A stretch of 35,947 nucleotides of DNA from a bacterium (GTDB lineage: Bacteria > CSSED10-310 > JAJRTK01): contig JAJRTK010000388.1 in NCBI GenBank assembly GCA_024278345.1, positions 1-35,947 on the forward strand, in the 5' to 3' direction. Below the pieces are notes generated by a model. It ran no database searches. It saw only the letters and a program-made list of their open reading frames with translations, and had not been told where the DNA came from. The translations under genes and the position numbers were made by a program. Position 1 is the stretch's first letter. Each line of letters opens with the position of its first letter. Below are positions 15,572 through 23,786 of the stretch, piece after piece.

Positions 15572-15950
15572 CCCCGGGATCCCTCTTTTCCGCGGCCAGA
15601 AACCGAGTTTTCCAGAAGGCCCTTCTTTGGGTTGTGTTCCGCTCCCATCGTGCGCAGGCCTGCGCACGCTACTCGCATCTTCAACACCCGATAGCTTTCT
15701 TTTCCCCAAAACAAAGCACAGCCCGACTCCCACAAACCCAAACATCTTTCGCCTCTGCCGTTCGACCCTCTTCGGCGGTGCTTTTTCCACGGAAGCTCCG
15801 CCACAGTAATTTGGCCTTTCCACTCACCAGAGGCAAAGAAGTTTCCGATTTTCCGCGGAAATCTGTTGGCCAATGGCCCACCGGCCGGCCCTCGTCGTCT
15901 CTCCGCAACCAACTTTAGAGCCGCCCCGGAACGGGCGGGCCTTGGCTGGC
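15572..15950. other. Intergenic region between adaptor and TMTC-like genes
   Basis: About 380 bp lie between the end of the TMTC-like gene and the preferred adaptor start. It holds copy 3 of the 49-bp element and a near-palindrome GATTTTCCGCGGAAATC close to 15850. In the adaptor frame one stretch reads MFGFVGVGLCFVLGKRK (from 15745), which could be a remnant of an original N-terminal signal now separated from the rest by the repeat. I see no separate gene here. Confidence 0.5.
15628..15676 (-). repeat. 49-bp structured repeat element, copy 3
   Basis: Read on the minus strand, this copy has the box GCGAGTAGCG, the 17-nt core TGCGCAGGCCTGCGCAC and a 22-nt box starting GATGGGAGCGGAACAC. With the preceding G the core is a perfect 18-bp palindrome. 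The bases at core positions 1-3 and 14-16 differ from the other copies in matching pairs. The copy lies inside the reading frame that extends the adaptor gene upstream. Confidence 0.85.
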
Positions 15951-18059
15951 CTACGGCCTACCACCGGGCAGCCTCTCAAGAAGTGCCAGATTGTGCCGGG
16001 GCCCATCCCATTCAGGGGCAAGGGCCATCGCCTTCAAAAACATCTCCTTGGCCGCCAGCAACCGCTTTTCCCGAAGCTCCAGCATTCCCAGGTTGTTCCA
16101 AAGGCGGGCCTCTTTGGGATGGCGGCGAATCGCGCTCTCTAGAAGGACCCGCGCTTCCTGCCAATGCCCCGATTCCACAAGAGCCGCTCCCAGGCCCACC
16201 GCGAAGTCCGGCTCCGGCGCACCAAGCTCGTGGGACCGCCGGAAGGCGGCCACCGCAGCCTTCGAGTCACCGCGGTTTAAGAAGGCATCACCCAGCTTCA
16301 GCCAACGCCGAGACTCTCGCGCCTGACCCAATAGTCTTTCCTGAGATTCCAATTCCCGCGGCGGCAAAGTTTGCGCCGCCTTCACAAGATGGGCTTCCGC
16401 TAAATCCGGCCGCTGGGCCTGAAGATAGAGGATTCCCAAGTTCAAGTGGCCCAGACCGAAACCCGGATCACGGTCAAGCACCCTGGAAAACAGGATCTGC
16501 TCCGCCTCTTCCACGCGCCCTTGATCCCGGATGACCGCTGCCAGGTTGTTCCAGTAAAGAAGGTTGCCTGGCTCCAGATCGGTCGCCCCCCGGAAGAGAA
16601 CCTCCGCTTCCGCCACCCTCCCCAGGTGAAACAGGGCAACCCCCTTGTTGTCCAATGCATTGGCGTTTTTGGGGTCGAGCATGATGGCCTTTTCGCTCAG
16701 CTCTATCGCCCGTGCGTTTTCTCCCCGCCGGGTCGCCTCGAGGGCAAGATTCGTCCAACCAAGAGGCGAACCGGGCGCCCGCTCCACCGCCCAGCTCCAG
16801 AGACTCTCTTCATCTTGCCAATGGGGCAGAGTCCTGCGGATCGTGAAGACGCTGCCCGCCAACCAGAGTGTCAGGAGAAGGAGGCCCACTCGCCGGGAAA
16901 GGAGCTGGGTGGCCATGAGCGTCACCCCCATGACCAGAAGCGTTAGGGGGAATGTCAAGAAACGCTCCGCCACAATCGCGCCACCGCCCAACTCCAGGGG
17001 CAAGAGATTGACAACTGGCGCGAGGCCGGCTATGCCGGCAGCCACAAGAAAGGCGGCCCTGGGAGGCGGTCGCCTCCAGGAACGAATTCCCCACCAAACC
17101 AAGAACAGGCCACCCACCAGGCAGAGGCCGAACTCTCCCCACACCCAGGGATCCGTCTCCGGTACCGGAAGTGGGCTGACGTGCAGCGGCGAGAGGCTTG
17201 TGAACGGCCAAAGAACCAAGGTCGCATAGGTGGCCATGGATCGAGCGATGAGCAACGTGTGGGAGAGAAGCTCCCGCACATTGATGGCGCCAGCGCCAGG
17301 TTGAGGCAAGACCTGGCCCAGGGCCAGAAATCGGAAGGCCAGGTAAAAAATCCCTCCCAAGACCGCGCCGGCCCAAGCGGGGGCCACTCGGTAGAAGATT
17401 TGCCGCCCACCGGATCGTGGATCCACTACGGCCCAATGCCAAAGCGGCAGAACCAGCAGCATGCAAACGGCCATCTCTTTGGAAAGAGCCGCCATGAGAA
17501 AGGCTCCCGCCGCCATGGCGGTTTTCCCTGCCACGGACTCTAGTTCCAGGGAATCTACAAGCAGAAAAATAAGCAGCCAGGTACAGACCAATAAATCGAA
17601 ACGGCAGGAGACAAAGGCCACTGTCTCCAGTAGAGCGGGATGGAGCCCATAAAGGAGGCCTGCGGCCAGTGAAGACAAGGGTCTGGAGGGTTTCAGGCGT
17701 CGAAATAACAAGGCCACCAGGAGCGAGTTCAGGGCGTGCAGTGCCACATTCAGCAGGTGGGGAGGCAGGGGACCCAGTCCCCAGAAACGAAGCTCCAGTA
17801 CGAAGCTCAAGACGCCCAGCGGCCGGAAGTAGTTGGGAGAGAGAGAAAACGAACTCCAAACCGCCGAAACCAGGGAATCGGCCACACGGTAACGCGCTGA
17901 GTCCACCAGGATAAGAGTGTCGTCCCAGACATACTCCCCGAAAATGGCCGGGTAAAAGCAGATCCCAACCACGAACGGCACAAAAGCGAACTGCCACCGA
18001 CCGGCGGCCAATTCCCGATTCATTGGGTTCAAATCAGGCTCCAGCTCTCGGTTTGCCAC
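15951..18059 (-). CDS. TMTC-like integral membrane protein with C-terminal TPR repeats (putative GT-C glycosyltransferase)
   Basis: The protein has about ten membrane helices (residues about 20-410) followed by some eight TPR repeats (from about 430 to the end). The N-terminal loop FGEYVWDDTLILVDS has the acidic pair typical of GT-C lipid-linked sugar transferases. SPNYFRPLGVLSF and HLLNVALHALNSLLVALLF match the pattern of TMTC proteins, whose eukaryotic members are linked to O-mannosylation. Bacterial homologues are common but mostly uncharacterised, so glycosyl transfer is an inference. The reading frame starts at GTG 18059; ATG 18023 (residue 13, MNRELAAGRW) is an equally good start. It is divergent from ino1 and points toward the RND operon, but the 380-bp gap suggests separate transcription. 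Confidence 0.85.
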   Translation of the reverse strand: MANRELEPDLNPMNRELAAGRWQFAFVPFVVGICFYPAIFGEYVWDDTLILVDSARYRVADSLVSAVWSSFSLSPNYFRPLGVLSFVLELRFWGLGPLPPHLLNVALHALNSLLVALLFRRLKPSRPLSSLAAGLLYGLHPALLETVAFVSCRFDLLVCTWLLIFLLVDSLELESVAGKTAMAAGAFLMAALSKEMAVCMLLVLPLWHWAVVDPRSGGRQIFYRVAPAWAGAVLGGIFYLAFRFLALGQVLPQPGAGAINVRELLSHTLLIARSMATYATLVLWPFTSLSPLHVSPLPVPETDPWVWGEFGLCLVGGLFLVWWGIRSWRRPPPRAAFLVAAGIAGLAPVVNLLPLELGGGAIVAERFLTFPLTLLVMGVTLMATQLLSRRVGLLLLTLWLAGSVFTIRRTLPHWQDEESLWSWAVERAPGSPLGWTNLALEATRRGENARAIELSEKAIMLDPKNANALDNKGVALFHLGRVAEAEVLFRGATDLEPGNLLYWNNLAAVIRDQGRVEEAEQILFSRVLDRDPGFGLGHLNLGILYLQAQRPDLAEAHLVKAAQTLPPRELESQERLLGQARESRRWLKLGDAFLNRGDSKAAVAAFRRSHELGAPEPDFAVGLGAALVESGHWQEARVLLESAIRRHPKEARLWNNLGMLELREKRLLAAKEMFLKAMALAPEWDGPRHNLALLERLPGGRP

Positions 18060-18091
18060 GGCCTGGATTCCAGGCTATCATCTTACGGTTT

Positions 18092-18131
18092 CATCGCCGA
18101 TCTCGTCCCATTGAGTGCCTTTTCGGCGATG
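18092..18131. promoter_or_regulatory. Inverted repeat between TMTC-like gene and ino1
   Basis: Perfect 9-bp arms CATCGCCGA (18092-18100) and TCGGCGATG (18123-18131) flank 22 bp, about 80 bp before the ino1 ATG. A smaller perfect hairpin GCCTGG-ATT-CCAGGC lies at 18061-18075. I see no convincing -35/-10 pair. It is a candidate operator or leader stem for either divergent gene. Confidence 0.45.
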
Positions 18132-18209
18132 GGCTACTCTCCTGCTCCCAAACCTTATACCGGTTCAAGGGCATGATCACGGCCAACACCCCAAGCGTTG
18201 GAAGGCAGC

Positions 18210-19523
18210 ATGAACAATACCCTAGAAATCCAGGACCCATCAGGCAAGCTGGGAGTCCTCATTCCAGGCCTTGGCGCGGTCGGTACGACCTTCATCGCCG
18301 GCGTCTACGCCACCCGAAAAGGGATCGCGAAACCCGTCGGTTCCCTGACACAGCTTAACACGATTCGTCTTGGCAAACGCACGGACAAACGTGTCCCCCT
18401 CATCAAAGATTTCGTGCCTCTAGCCCAGTTGGACAATCTGGTGTTCGGCGGCTGGGATATCTTCAAGGACAATGCCTACGAGGCCGCAAAGAAAGCCGGA
18501 GTCCTCAATCCCACCCACCTGGCAGCCGTGCGTCCCGAGCTTGAAGCCATTGTTCCTTGGCCCGCCGTTTACGATGCCACCTACCTTCCGCGTATCAAGG
18601 GGGAAAATGTCAAGTCGGGCGAAACCAAGATGGATTTGGCCAAGCAGGTCATCGAGGACATCCAGCGCTTCCAAAGGGGAAATGATCTGGCCAGAATGGT
18701 GATGATCTGGTGTGGCAGCACGGAGGTTTTTATCGAGAAGTGCGATGTCCACAATACACTGGAGACCTTTGAACAGGGCCTCCGGGAGAATCATCCCATG
18801 ATCTCTCCCTCAATGATCTATGCCTATGCCTCCCTTCAATGTGGAGTCCCCTTCGCCAACGGTGCGCCGAACCTCTGCGTGGACATTCCGGCCATGGTGG
18901 AGCTGGCCCGGGAAAAATGCGTTCCCATTTGCGGAAAAGACTTCAAGACCGGCCAAACCCTCATGAAGACCATCATCGCCCCCGGCCTCAAGTCCCGGAT
19001 GTTAGGGGTCCATGGGTGGTTTTCCACCAACATTCTGGGGAATCGCGATGGGGAGGTTCTCGATCATCCAGAAAGCTTCAAGACCAAGGAGAAATCAAAG
19101 CTCTCCGTCTTGGAACAAATTCTCCAACCCGACCTCTATCCCGACCTCTACAAAGGGTTGGATCACTTGGTCAGGATCAACTATTACCCTCCCCGCGGAG
19201 ATGCCAAGGAGGGTTGGGACAACATCGATTTCTTCGGCTGGATGGGCTATCCCATGCAGCTCAAGATCAACATGCTCTGCCGCGATAGCATCTTGGCCGC
19301 GCCCATCGTTCTCGATCTGGCCCTTTTCCTGGATCTGGCCCAACGGTGCGACTTCCGCGGGATCCAGGAGTGGTTGAGCTTCTACTTCAAGTCGCCTCAA
19401 TGCGCCGACAAGCTCTACCCAGAGCACGATCTCTTCATCCAGATGATGAAGCTCAAAAATACGCTCCGCTACATGCGCGGCGAAGACGTCATTACTCACC
19501 TGGGCCTTGAATACTACGATTGA
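18210..19523 (+). CDS. ino1: myo-Inositol-1-phosphate synthase
   Basis: The 437-residue protein converts glucose 6-phosphate to 1L-myo-inositol 1-phosphate using bound NAD, the first step to inositol lipids or inositol-derived solutes. The NAD-binding loop is GLGAVG (20-25). Family blocks are easy to see: MVMIWCGSTEVF, NGAPNLCVDIP, GKDFKTGQTLMKT and the strongly conserved FFGWMGYPMQLKINMLCRDS followed by ILAAPIVLDLALF. The length is normal for the bacterial form. ATG 18210 is preceded by GGAAGG at 4 nt; the TTG at 18198 is less likely. No inositol monophosphatase or phosphatidylinositol synthase gene is in the window, so the final product cannot be inferred from context. Confidence 0.95.
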   Translation: MNNTLEIQDPSGKLGVLIPGLGAVGTTFIAGVYATRKGIAKPVGSLTQLNTIRLGKRTDKRVPLIKDFVPLAQLDNLVFGGWDIFKDNAYEAAKKAGVLNPTHLAAVRPELEAIVPWPAVYDATYLPRIKGENVKSGETKMDLAKQVIEDIQRFQRGNDLARMVMIWCGSTEVFIEKCDVHNTLETFEQGLRENHPMISPSMIYAYASLQCGVPFANGAPNLCVDIPAMVELAREKCVPICGKDFKTGQTLMKTIIAPGLKSRMLGVHGWFSTNILGNRDGEVLDHPESFKTKEKSKLSVLEQILQPDLYPDLYKGLDHLVRINYYPPRGDAKEGWDNIDFFGWMGYPMQLKINMLCRDSILAAPIVLDLALFLDLAQRCDFRGIQEWLSFYFKSPQCADKLYPEHDLFIQMMKLKNTLRYMRGEDVITHLGLEYYD

Positions 19524-19565
19524 ACCTGATTCTGGTCCTTTTGGCGCGGCCAACGGCCAGAACGA

Positions 19566-19607
19566 CAAAGCCGCGATCCGGAGCACTGACTTCGGAGCGC
19601 GGCTTTG
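19566..19607. terminator. Strong hairpin between convergent ino1 and TonB-receptor genes
   Basis: CAAAGCCGCG (19566-19575) and CGCGGCTTTG (19598-19607) are perfect 10-bp arms. The 22-nt loop contains a further CCG/CGG pairing. It sits between two convergent genes, the usual place of a shared terminator. No T-run follows on either strand, so it may act only as an RNA end-protecting hairpin. Confidence 0.55.
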
Positions 19608-19688
19608 CCTCCTCCCGCTCCCGCCACCCAGACGGCCGGGTACGGGAGCTCCTGATCAAAGGCGAGCAAGCCCGCCTCCATCCAATCC

Positions 19689-22649
19689 CTAGAACTTCAA
19701 ACGCATTCCAAGCTGCACTTGAAGCGGTTCGTAAGCATCATTGAGGGTTGCCCCGGGGTTGTGCCCGTTACCGGTGTCGATGATGTTGTAGCTGTCAGGA
19801 TCGTGGTTCTTCCGATTCAGAAGGTTGAACCCCTCGGCCAACACCAACACCTTGAACCGATTGCCGATCTCGAACTCCTTCGACAGCCGCAAGTCCCAGC
19901 GGATATAGGTATCGGCACGCCCATCGGTACGGGTCGTCCCCTTGGCGATGTCATTGGGATTGCCGTCGTTGTTGAGGTCGGCATTGGCGGCGATCTCGAA
20001 TGGAGGGCCGGAACCGACTCTGAGGAGCGTTCCTACCCGGACCCCGTAAGGTGCCTGGTAGGTGCCCAGCAGGTTGAAGACATGGGTCTGATCGACGTTG
20101 GCGATGGCCACTTCTTGCTCGGTTTCACCCCGAAGGACCGCGGCGCTGTCAAGGGCTACGTCCGACGTGGGATTGTCTTGCCACCGTTCCGCCCTGGACC
20201 AGGTGTAGTTGATCCGCATTTCCCAGTCGTTGGACATTCGCTTGTGGAAACCCATCTGCACGGAGTTGAAGGTCGATTGTGCAATCGTCTTGAAGGTTCG
20301 GATGGGGCCGAAGGGAACACCCGCCTTGATGAGCGGCCGGCTCAAGGGATTATAGTCGCAATAGCCGTCGTTGCCGGTATCAACACAGGTGCCATCGTCG
20401 TTCATCAAGAGATCTTCAGGCGCATTGGTGTCCACGGTAATGAGCTCGTTGCGACCCAGGGCATTGGTGTAGTCAAGGGTGACGGCAATATCGGGCGTCA
20501 AGGTTCGGGAAATTCCCAACGCTGCCTGCATGGTGTATGGAACCTTCCCATCCGGGTCGGAAGCGTAGATCAGCGGGGCAATCGTGGGATCCGCCCCTTT
20601 GCGCAACGGATTTGTGAAGGTCATCCCCGTGTTGGGATCGAAGTAGTCGGGAAGAATCGTGATCTCCCCCGCGTAGGAGCCGAACTGTCCCACGCCGGGA
20701 ATCCGGATCCCGCTCAATGTCGTGGGGAAGAGGGAGATCGTGCCTTCGAAGAAGGAGTAGAAGACACCCCAGCCACCGCGGAGCAGGGTCTTCCCATCGT
20801 TGGTGAGGTCGTAAGTGAACCCGAAGCGTGGGGCGATGTTGTTCCAGTCCCGGTCCGGCGGCGTGACGTAGGGTTTCAGAGCGTCGGCGAAACCCGGAAT
20901 GGGAACGTCCAAGAGCGGGCTTCGGAAACTGGAATTCAAGGTATCGCTGTCGAAGTCCCAGCGGACGCCCAGGCTCACGGTGAGGCGATCACCGACCGTC
21001 CAGTCGTCCTGAGCATAAACGCCGATCACCGTACGATCCTGGCTGTAACGAGGAGGAGTCCCTACGCCCTCGACCTTCAGAACCGGAAAACCAAACGCAT
21101 AGCGTGCCAACTGTACTGGATCGGTGAAATCCTGCGGAATGAAGAAAGGACCGTCCGCGGAGCATCCGAAGGGGTCGCCGGGAATACACCGGAAGGTGTA
21201 CTGGCTGTTGGAGAAGATGGGAAAGTCCATCCTCAGGCTCCGGAACTGCAAATCGCCGCCAAACTTGAGCGTGTGGCTCCCAACCTGCACGCTGAAGTTT
21301 TCCGACATGGCAAGAGAATTATCATCCGTGTTGGAGAATCCGGCAAGGTAGAAACCTCCCTGGCGGCTGCTGGGGCGAATCTCTTCCTGCAAATCGCTGT
21401 TGCGAACGCTTGGCCGATCTGCAAACACCGCGTAGAGGGAAAGCTGATTCGATGCGTTGGCAAAGGGCGTCCAGTTGTGGGAACCAAGGATGAAGTTGGT
21501 CTTTTGGTCTTCAGAGAAGTAGTTGCTTTCCGTGGCGATGGAGGGTTCGAACCCGGTGAGGTTTCCGGAGTTGGTGGTTTTCCGCTGCTCATACGTGTAC
21601 CGCAGGAAGACCCGCATATTGTCGCTGATCTGCTGGTCGATCTTGGCGAAGAGGTTACTGGTCTCCACTTTGTTGGGAACATCGCCGTCCAGCTCGGGAA
21701 AGGTCCCCGCCGTATCCACGTTGAAGGTCAAGTCCTGATCCCGCCGTTCGAAGGCCACTAAAAAGTGGGTCTTGTCCTGGACAATGGGACCTGAAACCAA
21801 ACCACCGAACTGATGGCGCCTATAATCATCATTGGGGCCATCGAATTCGCCGGACGCCTGCAAGCTTTTGTCCCGGAAATACTCCCAAACCGTTCCGGTA
21901 AGATCGTTCGTGCCCGACTTACTGATGACCGTGATCGCGCCGGCATTCGTCCGACCGATGTCTGCACCGAAGTTCGCCGTCACGACCCGATACTCCTGGA
22001 TCGTTTCCTGGATCGATGTCTGGAATGCGCCTCCGATAAAGTGGCTCGTCGTGTCCACACCGTCGGTTGCGATCAACGTCGCGCTGGGATCCTGAGCACC
22101 CATGACCACCTGGGTCCCGAGGAGCGTAGGATCGCGACCCTCACGAACACCCGGCGTCAGAAGAGCCAGATCGAGAAAATCCCGGTCGTTGAGAGGAAGA
22201 TTCGCGATCTCTTGTGTCGTTACACCAGAGGAGATAGCCGACGTGGTGATATCCACTGAAGCGGCATCAGCCGTGACGATGATTTCCGCTTCCAACGCCG
22301 AAAGCTCCAGCTTGAAGGTCAAGTCCAGCACTTCCCGCAATCGAAGAAAAGTACCCTCCCGGATCGCCTTCCGAAAACCGGTCAGCTCCGCTGAAATCGT
22401 GTAGGCGCCGGGCCGCAGACCACTCATGTAGAATCGGCCAGAAGCATCCGTAACCGTACTCTGCCGGATACCGGTTCCCGAAAGCTCCGCGGTGACCGTT
22501 GATCCCGGCAATGGAGAACCAGCCTGATCTTGGACCTCGCCTCGGATTGAGGACGTGGCCAATTGAGCCAGGGCGTCACTCGTGTGCCAAACAAACAGCA
22601 CGGCGAGCCCCAGCCAAAGAAACGAGCGATTCATCAGCCTCCCTTTCAT
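19689..22649 (-). CDS. TonB-dependent receptor, Oar-like, with N-terminal carboxypeptidase-regulatory-like domain
   Basis: This is an outer-membrane protein of about 986 residues. It has a signal peptide (MNRSFLWLGLAVLFVW... ending ALAQ) and a CarboxypepD_reg-like beta domain (about 30-115, with SSIRGEVQDQAGSPLPGSTV and GLRPGAYTISAELTGF). A plug domain follows (about 120-230, IANLPLNDRDFLDLALLTPG), then a long beta-barrel rich in alternating aromatic strands that ends in Phe (LGMRLKF). This type is expanded in Acidobacteriota and Myxococcota, and its substrates are often peptides or oligosaccharides; here the substrate is unknown. No SusD-like partner is adjacent. ATG 22649 has AGAGAGG at 5 nt; ATG 22634 with GGGAGG at 3 nt is an alternative, and a GTG at 22655 is less likely. 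Transcription probably starts near 22860 through a structured leader. Confidence 0.93.
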   Translation of the reverse strand: MKGRLMNRSFLWLGLAVLFVWHTSDALAQLATSSIRGEVQDQAGSPLPGSTVTAELSGTGIRQSTVTDASGRFYMSGLRPGAYTISAELTGFRKAIREGTFLRLREVLDLTFKLELSALEAEIIVTADAASVDITTSAISSGVTTQEIANLPLNDRDFLDLALLTPGVREGRDPTLLGTQVVMGAQDPSATLIATDGVDTTSHFIGGAFQTSIQETIQEYRVVTANFGADIGRTNAGAITVISKSGTNDLTGTVWEYFRDKSLQASGEFDGPNDDYRRHQFGGLVSGPIVQDKTHFLVAFERRDQDLTFNVDTAGTFPELDGDVPNKVETSNLFAKIDQQISDNMRVFLRYTYEQRKTTNSGNLTGFEPSIATESNYFSEDQKTNFILGSHNWTPFANASNQLSLYAVFADRPSVRNSDLQEEIRPSSRQGGFYLAGFSNTDDNSLAMSENFSVQVGSHTLKFGGDLQFRSLRMDFPIFSNSQYTFRCIPGDPFGCSADGPFFIPQDFTDPVQLARYAFGFPVLKVEGVGTPPRYSQDRTVIGVYAQDDWTVGDRLTVSLGVRWDFDSDTLNSSFRSPLLDVPIPGFADALKPYVTPPDRDWNNIAPRFGFTYDLTNDGKTLLRGGWGVFYSFFEGTISLFPTTLSGIRIPGVGQFGSYAGEITILPDYFDPNTGMTFTNPLRKGADPTIAPLIYASDPDGKVPYTMQAALGISRTLTPDIAVTLDYTNALGRNELITVDTNAPEDLLMNDDGTCVDTGNDGYCDYNPLSRPLIKAGVPFGPIRTFKTIAQSTFNSVQMGFHKRMSNDWEMRINYTWSRAERWQDNPTSDVALDSAAVLRGETEQEVAIANVDQTHVFNLLGTYQAPYGVRVGTLLRVGSGPPFEIAANADLNNDGNPNDIAKGTTRTDGRADTYIRWDLRLSKEFEIGNRFKVLVLAEGFNLLNRKNHDPDSYNIIDTGNGHNPGATLNDAYEPLQVQLGMRLKF

Positions 22650-22721
22650 CTCCACCTCTCTGGAAAAGAATCCATCTTAGACCCTGCTTCACAATCCACT
22701 AAAAACGACTCACCTCGTTAG

Positions 22722-22843
22722 AAAAAACTGGCCGATGCACCGGGACCTACAAGCGGTCCCTCTTGCCAGCTCCCATGATCGATGAACATCGGCGTTACCC
22801 CTTATAAAAGCCCGCGAGTTCTGGCTGGTACTTCCTCCGATGT
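22722..22843 (-). promoter_or_regulatory. Attenuator-like leader of the TonB receptor (competing stems plus U-run)
   Basis: Read on the minus strand, segment A ACATCGG (22843-22837) can pair with B GCCGATGT (22793-22786). B can instead pair with C CATCGGC (22737-22731). A separate stem D AGCTGGC (22771-22765) with E GCCAGTT (22732-22726) encloses a hairpin GGGACC/GGTCCC (22760-22742) and abuts a run of six U (22727-22722). C and E overlap, so the states exclude each other. This is the architecture of a transcription attenuator or riboswitch. No known riboswitch core is recognised. Confidence 0.45.
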
Positions 22844-22866
22844 CCCACCATCCCACTACGCGAATC

Positions 22867-22896
22867 ATTATAGAAAAAACCTATACAAAAGCGCAA
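22867..22896 (-). promoter_or_regulatory. Promoter of the TonB receptor gene
   Basis: On the minus strand a perfect -10 box TATAAT (22872-22867) follows TTGCGC (22896-22891) at 18 bp; the -35 matches the consensus only in TTG. The surrounding 100 bp are clearly more AT-rich than the rest of the window. The start would be near 22860, giving a leader of about 210 nt. Confidence 0.5.
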
Positions 22897-22976
22897 CCAT
22901 TTTCCGCCAGTTTATTCCAAGAAGACAAAACTACAGAGGCAGATCTCGCTATCGATCGGCCCCAGAAGCCCTGGAA

Positions 22977-23065
22977 CCTGGCGGAGGCTCCGCCTCCAAA
23001 CCTCCGCCAGGAGCGCTGGTTATGGCCCGCGGCCATAACGAAGAGTCGGCTCCGCCGACCAACCA
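22977..23065. repeat. Cluster of consecutive hairpins (repetitive palindromic element)
   Basis: There are three strong stems in 90 bp. The first has 11-bp arms 22977-22987/23001-23011 (CCTGGCGGAGG with CCTCCGCCAGG), and an alternative hairpin GGAGGC-TCC-GCCTCC lies inside. The second is GTTATGGCC-CGC-GGCCATAAC (23019-23039). The third is GTCGGC-TCC-GCCGAC (23045-23059). TGGTT (23017-23021) and AACCA (23061-23065) can close the last two into one structure. From 22656 to 23227 I find no convincing complete gene; this cluster, the promoter and the leader are what it holds. Confidence 0.75.
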
Positions 23066-23227
23066 TGACATGCCCCGGGAGTCCATTGCCTGCTTCAAAG
23101 TCCTATCTACAGCCGTCATAAGCAATTGGATCGCATCGCCGATGGCGTTCTCGCCGTCGATGACGGGCTTCGAGGCAGCCGCGGTGCTAAGGGAAAACGA
23201 GCCGGCGAAAGGAGTCCGTGGACCGAG

Positions 23228-23701
23228 CTACGCACTGGGATCACGGCCCGGCACGCAGTTGTACGCTTCGTGGGGACTGACCGTGAGTTCGACCCGCTTC
23301 CGGAGACTCTGAACCTCCGCCTTCAACGATTTCGGCAGGCTCTCCACGTACGCCTCTCTCCGGGCCGGAAGAATCTTCAGGCTCTCCAGGGTATCCCTGA
23401 GCATAGGTTTTGGCGCGATTTTTCGCGCGGGCTGATCCAGAGCCCAGAGAGCCTCCGCGCAGTCCGCGTCGAGTTCCATCAACTCGAGGAGCGCCCGCTT
23501 CCCGACCTCACGCTCACCAACTCCCAATCGATCCAAGGTTCGAAACAGGATGAGGGATTCCAGGCGCTCTTCTTCCAGTACTTGGCGAAGATCATGGGGC
23601 ATGCCCGGCGCCTGTTCGACAGTCAGGCGCTTGAATCGCCTGGAAGGGAACCTGTTTCTTGCCGACTTTTTCTTTTTTCTTGCCGACTTTTTCTTTTTCA
23701 T
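23228..23701 (-). CDS. Small lysine-rich helical protein, unknown function
   Basis: The 157-residue protein starts MKKKKSARKKKKSARN, a duplicated basic heptad produced by a 21-bp direct repeat. The remainder is mostly charged helix (LRQVLEEERLESLILFRTL, VGKRALLELMELDADCAEAL, SLPKSLKAEVQSLRKRVEL). I do not recognise a family. The basic head could bind nucleic acid or acidic lipid. ATG 23701 has AAGGA about 10 nt upstream; the frame upstream of it is not protein-like. It ends in TAG, and the same frame stays open for many more codons after that stop, including a plausible helix (see findings). There is no signal peptide or membrane segment. Confidence 0.6.
   Translation of the reverse strand: MKKKKSARKKKKSARNRFPSRRFKRLTVEQAPGMPHDLRQVLEEERLESLILFRTLDRLGVGEREVGKRALLELMELDADCAEALWALDQPARKIAPKPMLRDTLESLKILPARREAYVESLPKSLKAEVQSLRKRVELTVSPHEAYNCVPGRDPSA
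23658..23699. repeat. 21-bp tandem repeat in the gene start
   Basis: Two units of 21 bp (23658-23678 and 23679-23699), each CTTGCCGACTTTTTCTTTTT plus one base, encode the doubled KKKKSAR at the N-terminus of the small basic protein. The poly-A/T tracts in it are prone to length change. Confidence 0.8.
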
Positions 23702-23786
23702 TTCCCAAGATCCTTGTAAAGCTGATCTACAACCTTGGCGAAGCCGACGACGAGAATGATATGCTCTTTTTGCCGGGAGCCACGCC

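Noticed and set aside
19719-21761. Long plus-strand open frame (680 codons) opposite the TonB receptor
   Set aside because: It is a shadow of a receptor gene with unmistakable domains and signal peptide on the other strand.
22782-23312. 176-codon plus-strand frame in the TonB upstream region
   Set aside because: It crosses the promoter, leader and palindromes, has no ribosome site or domain, and overlaps the small basic gene antisense.
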